Below are positions 35,302 through 43,864 of a stretch of DNA of 60,323 nt, in pieces (position 1 is the stretch's first letter; the number at the start of each line of letters is the position of its first letter). The stretch covers positions 1-60,323 of the forward strand of contig JAUJOJ010000002.1 in NCBI GenBank assembly GCA_030447665.1. Direction: 5' to 3'. This DNA comes from Allosphingosinicella sp. (GTDB lineage: Bacteria; Pseudomonadota; Alphaproteobacteria; Sphingomonadales; Sphingomonadaceae). A program made the translations under genes and the position numbers. The notes under the pieces are model-generated. The model was not told the origin of the DNA, did no database searches, and saw only the letters and a program-made list of their open reading frames with translations.

Positions 35302-36651
35302 TCAGAAGAGATCGAGAATGGATTGCACGGTGTCGCGGGCGACCTGGATGATCTTCGATGACGCATCATAAGCGCGCTGGTAGCGGAGCAGTTCGGTCGC
35401 CTCGTGGTCGAGATCGATGCCCGAGACTTCGTCGCGCGCCGCAAAGCTGCCGTCCCGGCGGGTCGAGGCGGCGGAGGCCTCCGACCGGGCCGCGTTCAGC
35501 GACTGCGCCTGCGCGGCCACAAGCGCAGCCCAGCGGGCCTCCGTACCGTTCGGCCCGCGCAGCGAGGCGAGCGCCAGCAAATTCCCGTTTTCCTTGCCAT
35601 CAGCTGATGCGGCCGCGATCGCGTCCGGATCGCCGGTGGCTACCGTGAGTGACGTCGCGCCGGCAATCATCGCGAGCAGCGGACCGCCGGCGTTGCCGGC
35701 TGCGTCCCTGCCCTGCGCCGACCAATTGTTGACCTCCTCGACGAACTGGCCGGCAATGCCCTCGAGCTCGAGCCTTTTGTCCGCCGTCGAAGCGGCCACA
35801 TCGACCAGACCGGAGAGACGACCACCCATTGCCGGCAGCGGCGTGGTGGTGCCGTTTGCAAACATTCGAAGCGAGAGGCGTCCGTCGGCCGCGGTCGCCG
35901 ACGTGATGACCGCACGGTTCGCCGGATCCAACAGCGTGATCCCGGCAACCCGGCCGAGCGTCAGGGTGGCAACGCCGTTCTTGTCGAAGCTGGCGCCGAC
36001 GTCGATGCGATTCGCGATCGAGTCGATCAGCCGGTCGCGCTCGTCCTCCATCGAGGCGCGCGAGGACCGGCCGACGGCGGTTTGGCGAAGGACGCTGTTC
36101 ACCTCGGCGAGCGCGGCGAGATCGCTGTTAAGCCCATCGATCTCGAGCTGCGCCGCCTGCGCGACCGCTTGCGAAACGCGCGAAAGACCGTCCGCGGTAT
36201 TGCGGATCGCGGTCGATGCGCTCTCCAGCGCCATCAACATCCCGGTGCGGCCGAGCCGATCGGAAGGAGTCGCGGCCAGCGCTTCGCCAGCATTGAAGAA
36301 CACTCCGACCAGCGGGCCGACGGAAGAGGGGCCGTCGCCGAGCGCGGTCTCGATCGAGCCGAGCCATTGCTGTCGAACATCGGCACGGCCTGCCGCAGAG
36401 GCTGCGTAGCGGGAATCGGCGGCGCGATAGGCATCCCAGGCGCGGCCGACGGAGGCCGCCTCAACGCCGGCGAACATCAGGTCTTCCCGGTAGATCGGGC
36501 TTTCCGAACCGGAGTTCATCCCCTCACGAAGGCGAACCTCGCGCCGTGCATAGCCGGGGGTCTCAGCATTGGCGACATTGTCCGCCACCGCGGCAATCGC
36601 GGTTTTGTAGGCCCTGACGCCCGAAAGACCAATGCTGAGAAGATCGCTCAT
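35302..36651 (-). CDS. flgK: Flagellar hook-associated protein FlgK
   Basis: A 449-residue protein with the rod/hook N-terminal signature (IGLSGVRAYKTAIAAVADNV, NAETPGYARREV) and the C-terminal part GIDLDHEATELLRYQRAYDA, which matches FlgK/FlgE family ends. It is shorter than the Salmonella protein (553), mainly in the middle domain. It caps the hook and joins it to FlgL. The start overlaps flgJ by four bases. Confidence 0.94.
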   Translation of the reverse strand: MSDLLSIGLSGVRAYKTAIAAVADNVANAETPGYARREVRLREGMNSGSESPIYREDLMFAGVEAASVGRAWDAYRAADSRYAASAAGRADVRQQWLGSIETALGDGPSSVGPLVGVFFNAGEALAATPSDRLGRTGMLMALESASTAIRNTADGLSRVSQAVAQAAQLEIDGLNSDLAALAEVNSVLRQTAVGRSSRASMEDERDRLIDSIANRIDVGASFDKNGVATLTLGRVAGITLLDPANRAVITSATAADGRLSLRMFANGTTTPLPAMGGRLSGLVDVAASTADKRLELEGIAGQFVEEVNNWSAQGRDAAGNAGGPLLAMIAGATSLTVATGDPDAIAAASADGKENGNLLALASLRGPNGTEARWAALVAAQAQSLNAARSEASAASTRRDGSFAARDEVSGIDLDHEATELLRYQRAYDASSKIIQVARDTVQSILDLF

Positions 36652-36938
36652 TTCTTTGCCCCACCCGTCCCATCGAACTGCTTCAGGAGTAGCTCGGCGA
36701 TGCCGAAGCCGCCCGTCTGCGCCATGCTGTCGGCGAGCTTCGCGTCCGACATGTCGCGGAATTGCTCGGCGGCACGGCCGCCCATGATGTCTTCGCCGAG
36801 GCTTGCCTGGCGCATCGATCCGATCATCTGCCGGAGGAAGACGGCCTCGAACGCCTGCGCGGCAGCCTTGAGCTGCTCGCGCTTCGGGTTCGCCTGCGGC
36901 TGCGAGGCCGGGGAGGGCGTGCCGATCCTGTCGATCAT
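36648..36938 (-). CDS. flgJ: Rod-binding protein, FlgJ N-terminal domain only
   Basis: A 96-residue protein matching the rod-cap domain of FlgJ: AAQAFEAVFLRQMIGSMRQA, then MGGRAAEQFRDMSDAKLADSM. The C-terminal muramidase domain of enterobacterial FlgJ is absent, as in many alphaproteobacteria. A separate lytic transglycosylase gene at 45764 probably supplies the wall-cutting activity. It overlaps both flgI and flgK by four bases. Confidence 0.9.
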   Translation of the reverse strand: MIDRIGTPSPASQPQANPKREQLKAAAQAFEAVFLRQMIGSMRQASLGEDIMGGRAAEQFRDMSDAKLADSMAQTGGFGIAELLLKQFDGTGGAKK

Positions 36939-38032
36939 AACACCACCAGCTCCGCCTTCATGGCGCCGGCCTGCTTCAAGGCTTCGAGGATCGCCACCAG
37001 GTCCGACGGAGCGGCGCCGATCGCGTTCACCGCCTTGACGATGTCGGAGAGCGAAGCGCCGGGCGCGAAGCGGAACATCGGCCGCACCTCTTCGGTCAAC
37101 CGGATGTCGGAGGAATCCTCGATTTCCGTGCGGCCGTCGGTATAGGCTTCCGGCTGCACGACGCGTGGGCTCTCCTTTACCGCAACCGTAAGCTTGCCGT
37201 GGCTCACCGCGGCCGGGCTGATCCGGACCGCGCCGTTGATGACCACGGTGCCGGTGCGCGCATTGACGATCACGCGCGCCGGCGCGTCGGCCGGGTCGAC
37301 GTCGAGATTCTCGATGCGGCTCATCAGCGTGGAGCGGGTCTCGGCACCGGCGGGTGCATCGATGGCAATGCTGACCGCGTCGGTCGCGCGGGCGATATTG
37401 CCGAGCGAGGCGTTGATCGCCTGCGCCACGCGCTGCGCGGTGGTGAGGTCGGCCTCCGCGAGGTTGAAGGTGAGCTGCGGAGAGGTTGCGAAGCCGGCGT
37501 CCACCGCCCGCTCGACGGTCGCGCCGCCCGGGATACGCCCTGCGGACGGGACGTTCACGGACACCTTCGACCCGTCATTGCCTTCGACGCCGAGGCCGCC
37601 GACGGCGACATTGCCCTGTGCCATGGCGTAGATCTCGTTGTTGGCACCGCGCAAGGGAGCCATCAAGAGCGTGCCGCCGCGGATCGACTTGGACTTGCCC
37701 ATCGCCGAGACGGTGATGTCGAGCCGCTGGCCGGGCTTGGCGAAGGGCGGAAGCTCGGCCGTGATCATCACGGCGGCCGCATTCTTGAGCGCGGGGTTGA
37801 TCCCCGGCGGCAGGCTCAGGCCGAAGCGCGCGGCCACGCCTTTCATGCCCTGCGTGGAATATTCAAGGCTGTCGTCGCCGGTGCCGGCGAGACCCACGAC
37901 GATGCCGTAGCCGGTGAGCTGGTTGGCGCGCAGGCCCTGGAAGGCGCCGAGATCCTTGACGCGCTCTGCCTGGGCCGGAGCAGCGGCGGCGAGCGCGGCG
38001 CATGCAACAGCGAAAATGCGAAAGAGACTCAT
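36935..38032 (-). CDS. flgI: Flagellar P-ring protein FlgI
   Basis: A 365-residue protein with a signal peptide (MSLFRIFAVACAALAAAAPAQA-E), then RVKDLGAFQGLRANQLTGYGIVVGLAGTGDD-type conserved start (seen in parts) and conserved C-terminal LSDIVKAVNAIGAAPSDLVA. It builds the periplasmic P ring around the rod. ATG 38032 is chosen because GAGGA lies 9 bases upstream; a second ATG at 38041 has no spacing to that site. FlgH ends 14 bases upstream. Confidence 0.95.
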   Translation of the reverse strand: MSLFRIFAVACAALAAAAPAQAERVKDLGAFQGLRANQLTGYGIVVGLAGTGDDSLEYSTQGMKGVAARFGLSLPPGINPALKNAAAVMITAELPPFAKPGQRLDITVSAMGKSKSIRGGTLLMAPLRGANNEIYAMAQGNVAVGGLGVEGNDGSKVSVNVPSAGRIPGGATVERAVDAGFATSPQLTFNLAEADLTTAQRVAQAINASLGNIARATDAVSIAIDAPAGAETRSTLMSRIENLDVDPADAPARVIVNARTGTVVINGAVRISPAAVSHGKLTVAVKESPRVVQPEAYTDGRTEIEDSSDIRLTEEVRPMFRFAPGASLSDIVKAVNAIGAAPSDLVAILEALKQAGAMKAELVVL

Positions 38033-38046
38033 CGGCCGCATCCTCT

Positions 38047-38703
38047 TCAAAAGGGGCTCAGGATGGAGAAGAAGCGCTGCAGCCAGCCCTGGCGGCTGGC
38101 GCGCGCGATCTCACCCTTGCCGGTGTAGGTGATCTTGGCGTCGGCGACCCTGGTCGAGGGAATGCGGTTGTCCGCGGTGACGTCGACCTGGCGTACGATC
38201 CCGGCGAACTGAACGAACTCGTCGCCGCGGTTGAGCCGCACCGTCTTCTCGCCGCGCACCAGCATGGTGCCGTTCGGATAGACCTCCGCAACGGTCACGC
38301 TGACCTCGCCCGAAAGCGCGTTCGATTGTGCGGCTTGCCCCTTCCCATCGAAGCTAGAATCGCCGCCCATGTTGAATTCTTCGGGAGTGAACAGGGATAA
38401 TGGCCCATTAATTGGCGGAGCGAGGCCGATTTCGCCTGAGCGGCCGGTGCTGGCCAGAGCGGTTTTGACGGCCTGCATGCGCTCCACCAGCACGATGGTG
38501 AGCAGGTCTCCGACCGCGGCCGCACGCATGCCGCTGGTGAGCGGCGCGTAGCCCTGGGCCACCTGGAAGATCGATCCGTTCGCCGGCGCGGCCTGCGCCG
38601 GAGGCGCGTAAGTCGGCCGGAATTCGGACGGCTTCTTGCCGGCCGCCATCAGCAGGATGGCGGCTCCGGCAAGGGCGAGACGCTTAAAGCTGCTGGTTTG
38701 CAT
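38047..38703 (-). CDS. flgH: Flagellar L-ring protein FlgH without a lipobox cysteine
   Basis: A 218-residue protein with FlgH hallmarks: DLLTIVLVERMQAVKTA, SGEVSVTVAEVYPNGTMLVRGEK (in parts), and VRQVDVTADNRIPST. It builds the outer-membrane L ring. FlgH is normally a lipoprotein with a Cys after the signal. Here the signal region reads LALAGAAILLMAAGKKP with no Cys at all in the first 40 residues. The signal could be cleaved by a non-lipoprotein peptidase. The gene overlaps flgG by 20 bases. Confidence 0.93.
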   Translation of the reverse strand: MQTSSFKRLALAGAAILLMAAGKKPSEFRPTYAPPAQAAPANGSIFQVAQGYAPLTSGMRAAAVGDLLTIVLVERMQAVKTALASTGRSGEIGLAPPINGPLSLFTPEEFNMGGDSSFDGKGQAAQSNALSGEVSVTVAEVYPNGTMLVRGEKTVRLNRGDEFVQFAGIVRQVDVTADNRIPSTRVADAKITYTGKGEIARASRQGWLQRFFSILSPF

Positions 38704-39472
38704 TGCGGAGCATCTCGTCGGTTGCGGAGATCATCTTGGAATTCACCTCGTAGGCGCGCTGCGTCTCGATCATGTCGACCAGTTCCTGAACGACATTGAC
38801 ATTGGAGCCTTCGAGCGAACCCTGGCGGATCGAGCCGCGCCCGTCGGCGGCTGCGGGGCCGACCTGCGGCGTACCGCTGGCCCCCGTCTCTGCGTAAAGA
38901 TTGCCGCCGAGCGCCGCGAGGCCCGAGGGATTGACGAAGCGGGCGATCTCGATCTTGCCGAGCTCGGTGGAAGCGCTCTCTCCCGCGAGCTGCGCGGACA
39001 CGGTGCCGTCCACGCCGATGGTGATGGCAGTTGCCCCTTGCGGAACGGAAATCTCCGGCTGGAGCGGCATGCCGTCGCTGGTGACGATCTTGCCCTCGGC
39101 CGACAGGCTGAAATTGCCCGCCCGCGTATAGCCGGTCGTGCCGTCGGGGCGGGTGACCTGAAAGAAGCCCTCGCCCTCGATCGCCATGTCGAGCGGGTTG
39201 TCGCTGGTGCTGAGCGCTCCCTGCGAGTTGACCCGGGCGGTGCCGGTCATGTTGACGCCCGATCCGAGCGACAGGCCCACCGCATAGCGATTTTCGGCGG
39301 AAGCGGGAGCGCCGGGCATGGTCATGGTCTGATAGGCGAGAGTCTCGAATTCGGCGCGGTCGCGCTTGAAGCCGGTCGTGTTCACGTTCGCCAGATTGTT
39401 GGCGATCACGCGCATTCTTGCATTCTGCGCGTCGAGGCCGGTGCGGGCGACGTGGAGGGCTGCGTTGGACAT
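38684..39472 (-). CDS. flgG: Distal rod protein FlgG
   Basis: A 262-residue rod protein. The N-terminus has LHVARTGLDAQNARMRVIAN and LANVNTTGFKRDRAEFE. The centre holds DNPLDMAIEGEGFFQV, and the C-terminus has VNVVQELVDMIETQRAYEVN. Length and motifs match FlgG (260). It forms the distal rod between FlgF and the hook. It starts 20 bases downstream of flgF on the same strand. Confidence 0.96.
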   Translation of the reverse strand: MSNAALHVARTGLDAQNARMRVIANNLANVNTTGFKRDRAEFETLAYQTMTMPGAPASAENRYAVGLSLGSGVNMTGTARVNSQGALSTSDNPLDMAIEGEGFFQVTRPDGTTGYTRAGNFSLSAEGKIVTSDGMPLQPEISVPQGATAITIGVDGTVSAQLAGESASTELGKIEIARFVNPSGLAALGGNLYAETGASGTPQVGPAAADGRGSIRQGSLEGSNVNVVQELVDMIETQRAYEVNSKMISATDEMLRNANQQL

Positions 39473-39492
39473 GGATTAGCTCCTCGTTTAAA

Positions 39493-40236
39493 TTAGTCGG
39501 GCAAGCGCATGAGATCGGCGGCCGTGCCGTCGAGATCGCGCGCGGTGTTGATGAGCTTCAGCTGGGTCTCCCAGGCGCGGCTCGCTTCCATCATGTCGAC
39601 GAGCGCCTTGGTGGCCTCGACGTTCGAACCTTCGAGGCTGCCGGAAACCAGCCGCCCCGAGGGATCGGACGGAAGCACGCCTCCGTCCCGGACGCGGAAA
39701 AGACCGTCGAGGCCCTTCACGATGTCGGATCCAACGGGCGACGCGAGCTTCAGCCGGTCGATCCGCTGCGGCTGGTTGGGATTTCCTCCCACGGGCACGA
39801 TCCAGACCGAGCCGTCCTTTTCGATCTTCACCTTGTCGGCGGGCGGAATCGTGATCGGGCCCTGCTCGCCGATGACGGGCGTCCCGTCGCCGTTGGTGAG
39901 AAGGCCCGTGTCGGACATTTGGAGGTCGCCGCGGCGGGTATAGGCTTCGTCGCCATTGGTCGCCTGGACGGTGAGGAGTGCATCACCCTCCATCGCGATG
40001 TCGAGGTCCCGCCCCGTCTCGGTCACGGTCCCGCCGCGCATGTCCGCACCCGACACTTCTTCGGCGGCGAAGGCGCGCGCTTCGAAGGTGTCGCCGCGAA
40101 GCCAGAGCGGGCGGGCCGCGGCCATTTCGCCGCGGAACCCGACCGTGTTGACGTTGGCGAGATTGTTCGCCGTCGCCGCCTGGCGGGCCATAGCCCCCCG
40201 AAGCGCCGACAAAGAGGTGTGGACAAGCTTATCCAT
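39493..40236 (-). CDS. flgF: Proximal rod protein FlgF
   Basis: A 247-residue rod protein with the N-terminal motif ALRGAMARQAATANNLANVN and TVGFRGEMAA, a middle part including GRDLDIAMEGDALL, and C-terminal ALVDMMEASRAWETQLK. The match is FlgF by order and length. It is followed by flgG, which is the standard arrangement. Confidence 0.94.
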   Translation of the reverse strand: MDKLVHTSLSALRGAMARQAATANNLANVNTVGFRGEMAAARPLWLRGDTFEARAFAAEEVSGADMRGGTVTETGRDLDIAMEGDALLTVQATNGDEAYTRRGDLQMSDTGLLTNGDGTPVIGEQGPITIPPADKVKIEKDGSVWIVPVGGNPNQPQRIDRLKLASPVGSDIVKGLDGLFRVRDGGVLPSDPSGRLVSGSLEGSNVEATKALVDMMEASRAWETQLKLINTARDLDGTAADLMRLPD

Positions 40237-40248
40237 GGCTTAGCCGCC

Positions 40249-41538
40249 TCAGCTCCTGAGGTTGAAGATGGCCTGCGTCATGGCGTTCGTGGTTTCGATC
40301 GCCTTGGCGTTGGCCTGGAAATTGCGCTGCGCCGAAATCAGCGAGACCAGTTCCTCGGTGATGTCCACGTTCGCACGCTCGAGCGCGCCCGACTGGATCC
40401 GGCCGAAGCCGTCCTCTCCGGGAACCCCGATCACCGGCTCGCCGCTGTCGCCGGTGACGGACCAGCGCGCGTCGCCGCGTTGCTTGAGGCCGGTGGGGTT
40501 GGAGAAGTTCGCGATCGCGAGCTTGCCCAGCGCCTGAGTGGTGCCGTTCGAGAAGGTCGCCGTGATGAGCCCCTCCTCGCTGATGGTGACGTCATCGAGC
40601 TTGCCGGTGGCAAAGCCGTCCTGCTCGAGCGAGGCCAAAGTGAAGGTGCCGGTCGACTGGTTGGTCGCAGCCCCGAAGTCGAGCGTCAGTCCGATCGGCG
40701 CGGATGAGCCGGCCGGGGAGACGGGGCCGAAGCTGGCGGGACCGGTCGGCGAGACCAGGGCGCCCGCGGCGTCGAATTCGAGCTGGAGCGGAGTCGGCGA
40801 AGCAGCCGCGGGATCCGCGCTCGCCTGCTCGTTGCCGACGAAAAGATAGGTGTCCCAGCTGTTGGTCGGATCGCCGGTCGCGGTCGATTGCGTGCGGACG
40901 AAGTAGAGCGTCGCCGGCAGCGCCTTGCCCGAGCTGTCATAGACCACCGTCTGGGTCGAATGATTGTAGCTGTTCGGGTCCATCCGATCGAAGGCCCAGG
41001 GCGCCGAGCTGTACATCGCCCGGTCCGCCGGAATGTCGGCATTGGACGGGAAGCCGATCGACAGCTCCATCAGGCTGGTTGCCCGCGGCGTGCCCGACGT
41101 CAGCGGAAGCTGCAGGTTGCGCGCCGAGGAGAGGCCAGTCGAGGTGACGTTGCCTTCCGCATCGACCGGGAGGGTCTGAACGTAGCCGCCATTGGTATCG
41201 ACGAGGTAGCGATCGGAATCGACCGTGAAGGCACCGTTGCGGGTGAAGGTCGTGGTGCCGCCGGTAAGCCCGTCGCGGGTCACGAAGAAGCCGTTGCCTG
41301 CGATCGCGAGGTCAAGCTCCTTCGAGGTGGCTTCGAAGCCGCCCTGGTTGAACTGCTGCTCGATCGACTTGAGGCGCGTTCCCTGGCCGGCCGTGGTGCG
41401 CGAGGCAGCGACGATGTCGCCGAACTGCGCGCGGCTCTTCTTGAAGCCGTAGGAACCGACGTTGGCGATGTTGTTCGAAACCGTCGCGAGGTCGGTCTGG
41501 GCCCCCTTGAGGCCGGAAAGCGAAGTGTAAAAGGACAT
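40249..41538 (-). CDS. flgE: Flagellar hook protein FlgE
   Basis: A 429-residue hook subunit. N-terminal SFYTSLSGLKGAQTDLATVS and NNIANVGSYGFKKSRAQF, central Ala/Thr-rich variable region, and C-terminal NVDITEELVSLISAQRNFQAN. It polymerises into the hook after FlgD caps the rod. The gene lies 12 bases upstream of flgF and 21 bases after flgD. Confidence 0.96.
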   Translation of the reverse strand: MSFYTSLSGLKGAQTDLATVSNNIANVGSYGFKKSRAQFGDIVAASRTTAGQGTRLKSIEQQFNQGGFEATSKELDLAIAGNGFFVTRDGLTGGTTTFTRNGAFTVDSDRYLVDTNGGYVQTLPVDAEGNVTSTGLSSARNLQLPLTSGTPRATSLMELSIGFPSNADIPADRAMYSSAPWAFDRMDPNSYNHSTQTVVYDSSGKALPATLYFVRTQSTATGDPTNSWDTYLFVGNEQASADPAAASPTPLQLEFDAAGALVSPTGPASFGPVSPAGSSAPIGLTLDFGAATNQSTGTFTLASLEQDGFATGKLDDVTISEEGLITATFSNGTTQALGKLAIANFSNPTGLKQRGDARWSVTGDSGEPVIGVPGEDGFGRIQSGALERANVDITEELVSLISAQRNFQANAKAIETTNAMTQAIFNLRS

Positions 41539-41559
41539 GTTAGGCTCCTTGGATCGAGA

Positions 41560-42219
41560 TCAGGCGAGGCGGATCGCCGCTTCGGGTGAGAGAAGGCCGA
41601 GGCCGGTGACGAGCTTGGTGGCGCCGCCATTGGCGGGCGACTGGATGCCGGCGATGCCGGTCCAGACCGACGTGGTCGGAGCGATCGATTCGCCGGATTT
41701 GCTGGCGTTGACGATGATGCGGAGCGGCCCGCTGGCCTTGACCGCGCCGCCCGCGTCCTTGCCGTTCCAGGAAAAGCCGATCGCGCCGGATTTCTGGGCT
41801 CCCAGCGTTTCCGAATGCACCACCGCGCCATTCTGGTCGACGAAGCTGAGGCTGACCTGGTCGGCATCCTTCGGAAGCTCGATCTCGCCCGCATAGGCGC
41901 CATCGCGGAGCGGCGTGGCGATATCGGATTCGACCAGCATCGAGCGGCCGATCCAGCTCGCGGCGTCGTTGAGACGGCCGGGAGCGAGCGCGGCCGAGAT
42001 ATTGGCCAGGCTCTTGTTCATCTCGGCGATGCCGGCGACTTGGCTGAACTGCGCCATCTGGGCGACCATCTGCGTGTTGTCGACCGGGTTGAACGGGTCC
42101 TGCGTGGTGAGCTGCGTGGTCATCAGCTTCAGGAAGTCGTTCTGGTCCATGGCGCCGGCCGGCTTGGCGGCGGTCGGCACCCGTGGCGCCGCGGAAGTGA
42201 GATCAGAAATCGATGTCAT
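41560..42219 (-). CDS. flgD: Flagellar hook capping protein FlgD
   Basis: A 219-residue protein with the FlgD N-terminal signature MDQNDFLKLMTTQLTTQDPF and TQMVAQMAQFSQVAGI, followed by Ig-like and tudor-like domains (GNGKDAGG-like turn at FSWNGKDAGGA). It is a scaffold for hook assembly. It overlaps flgC by four bases. Confidence 0.95.
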   Translation of the reverse strand: MTSISDLTSAAPRVPTAAKPAGAMDQNDFLKLMTTQLTTQDPFNPVDNTQMVAQMAQFSQVAGIAEMNKSLANISAALAPGRLNDAASWIGRSMLVESDIATPLRDGAYAGEIELPKDADQVSLSFVDQNGAVVHSETLGAQKSGAIGFSWNGKDAGGAVKASGPLRIIVNASKSGESIAPTTSVWTGIAGIQSPANGGATKLVTGLGLLSPEAAIRLA

Positions 42220-42620
42220 TGGCCGAGCCTCAAAGTGTCGAGGGTGAGCGTCTTGGCCGTTTGAAGGACCTGGACGTTGTTCTGATATTGGCGGGCGCTC
42301 TCGACCATATCGATGAGCTCTGCCGAGGTATCGACGCCGGCTTCCCAGACGTCGCCGTTCGCGTCGGCGAGCGGGTGGCCGGGCTGGTGCCGCTTCACCG
42401 GCTCCACCTCGGCCTGGACGACGCGGGAGACGCCGACCGTCGCCACGCCGGCGCGGTCGGTGACAGTCTCGAACACCGGCTTCAGCGAGCGGAAGGCATT
42501 CTCCTTGGTGCCGGAGATCGATCCCGCATTGGCGAGGTTCGAAGCTGTCGTGTTCAATCGCACCAGCTGCGCGGACATGGCCCGCCCGGCGATGTCGAAC
42601 ACGTTCATGGGCTTGGCCAT
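42216..42620 (-). CDS. flgC: Proximal rod protein FlgC
   Basis: A 134-residue rod protein: VFDIAGRAMSAQLVRLNTTA, SNLANAGSISGT, VEPVKRHQPGHPLADANG, and C-terminal ELIDMVESARQYQNNVQVLQ. Length and motifs fit FlgC. It is three bases after flgB and overlaps flgD by four. Confidence 0.95.
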   Translation of the reverse strand: MAKPMNVFDIAGRAMSAQLVRLNTTASNLANAGSISGTKENAFRSLKPVFETVTDRAGVATVGVSRVVQAEVEPVKRHQPGHPLADANGDVWEAGVDTSAELIDMVESARQYQNNVQVLQTAKTLTLDTLRLGQ

Positions 42621-42623
42621 CCC

Positions 42624-42977
42624 TTATTCCCCTTTCAGCGCGCGCTTGATCGTGGAGATGCGACCCTCGAGGAAGGCGAGGGTCGTGCGGTACTGGACCG
42701 CATTTTCAGCAAAGAGCGTCTGCTCGGTCGAAAGCTCGACCGTGTTGCCGTTCAGCGAGGGAGTGACGGGAACGCGATAGGCGGCCGCATCGTCGGCGGC
42801 CTGCCCGACCTGGCGCCCTTGCGAGGCGAGATCGAGCGCCTGCTCGAAATCGATGTCGCGCGCCTTGTAGCCGGGGGTCGCGGCATTTGCGATATTGGAC
42901 GCAAGCATCGACAGGCGCTGCGAGCGAAGCGCCAGCGCCGTCCCGTGGATTCCGAAGATCGATCGGCTCTCGGCCAT
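42624..42977 (-). CDS. flgB: Proximal rod protein FlgB
   Basis: A 117-residue rod protein with FGIHGTALALRSQRLSMLA, SNIANAATPGYKARDIDFE and a C-terminal part typical of FlgB (LFAENAVQYRTTLAFLEGRI). It is the first gene of the ten-gene leftward flg cluster. A sigma-54 promoter lies 67 bases upstream, and the divergent stator-like pair starts at 43178. Confidence 0.95.
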   Translation of the reverse strand: MAESRSIFGIHGTALALRSQRLSMLASNIANAATPGYKARDIDFEQALDLASQGRQVGQAADDAAAYRVPVTPSLNGNTVELSTEQTLFAENAVQYRTTLAFLEGRISTIKRALKGE

Positions 42978-43043
42978 GTCTACCCCCTTAAGTCTGGCCC
43001 GCTCCTGCCGTTATTGCAGGGGACAGGCTGTCGGCATGCCCGG

Positions 43044-43059
43044 TGCAATCCGCGTGCCA
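43044..43059 (-). promoter_or_regulatory. Sigma-54 promoter of flgBCDEFGHIJKL
   Basis: On the minus strand TGGCACG-CGGA-TTGCA, a full match to the sigma-54 consensus TGGCACG-N4-TTGCA. It lies 67 bases upstream of flgB. Two tandem palindromes that could bind the activator lie 53-91 bases further upstream. Confidence 0.85.
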
Positions 43060-43111
43060 GATGGAAGAATGGCGGAATTCCGGGCCTTTTTACGAAGGCT
43101 GCGGAACCGGG

Positions 43112-43150
43112 CGGCAAGTTTTTGCCGGTCGGGCGGCAGTTTTTTGCCGC
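43112..43150. promoter_or_regulatory. Tandem palindromes, candidate enhancer sites for the flagellar activator
   Basis: CGGCAA-GTTT-TTGCCG at 43112-43127 is followed by GCGGCA-GTTTTT-TGCCGC at 43133-43150. The centres are 22 bases apart, two helical turns. They lie upstream of the flgB sigma-54 promoter at a distance usual for activator sites, and in front of the divergent stator-like pair. Confidence 0.5.
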
Positions 43151-43177
43151 TTTCATGTGCGCGTGGGAGAGTGAAGG

Positions 43178-43864
43178 GTGATCGAAACCGCCGCGCAACT
43201 GGTCGATCCCACATCCCTGCTGCTCGTGGCAGGAGGGAGCATCCTCACCGCGGCGCTTCGTTCGACCGGCGGGGACATTGCGCGGGCCGTTCGTTCGATC
43301 GTTCCCCTGCTTCACGCCAACCCCGAACGGGACGCGCTTGCCGCCCGCCGCGCGATCCGTCAGCTCGAGCGTATCGCCGAGCTCAAGGGCACCTCCTGCG
43401 CGGACCAGGTCGATACCGAAAGCCGCTTCGTCCGAACCGCCGCCCTGAAGCTTGCCGACGCGCCCAGCGCCGCGGCTTTCTCCGACTGGGCCGAGGACGA
43501 GCTGGAGGGAAGGCGGGCCCGGCACGACGCCGCCGTCTCAGTCTGGCGCGCGGCCGCCGATGCCGCACCGAACATGGGCATGATCGGCACGGTGCTCGGC
43601 CTCATCGGCATGTTCGCGGCCATGGACGATCCCGCCCGGATGGGCCCCGCAATGGCGCTAGCAATGCTCACCACCTTCTACGGCCTCGTGCTCGGTGCCC
43701 TCCTCTTCGGGCCATTCGCAGCCCGCCTCGAGCGGCTCTCCGAGGCGGAGCTTGCCTGGCAGAAGCAGGCGCTCGCGCGCCTCGCGGCTCTCGCGGCTCT
43801 CGCGGAGGCGGAATCCTCCAAAGCCGGCAAATGGCTGAAGCGGCGCAGCGAGGCAGCGGAATGA
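43178..43864 (+). CDS. MotA/TolQ/ExbB-type proton channel protein
   Basis: A 228-residue membrane protein starting with GTG after GAAGGG. Hydrophobic segments lie near residues 12-30, 130-150 (PNMGMIGTVLGLIGMFAAM) and 155-180 (LAMLTTFYGLVLGALLFGPFA). The spacing of these last two segments and the TVLGLIGMF pattern match the MotA/TolQ/ExbB channel family. It is shorter than MotA (287) and has a charged C-terminal tail (EAESSKAGKWLKRRSE). It overlaps the next gene by four bases. With that gene it looks like a second, compact stator set in addition to motAB at 32570-34336. Confidence 0.82.
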   Translation: MIETAAQLVDPTSLLLVAGGSILTAALRSTGGDIARAVRSIVPLLHANPERDALAARRAIRQLERIAELKGTSCADQVDTESRFVRTAALKLADAPSAAAFSDWAEDELEGRRARHDAAVSVWRAAADAAPNMGMIGTVLGLIGMFAAMDDPARMGPAMALAMLTTFYGLVLGALLFGPFAARLERLSEAELAWQKQALARLAALAALAEAESSKAGKWLKRRSEAAE

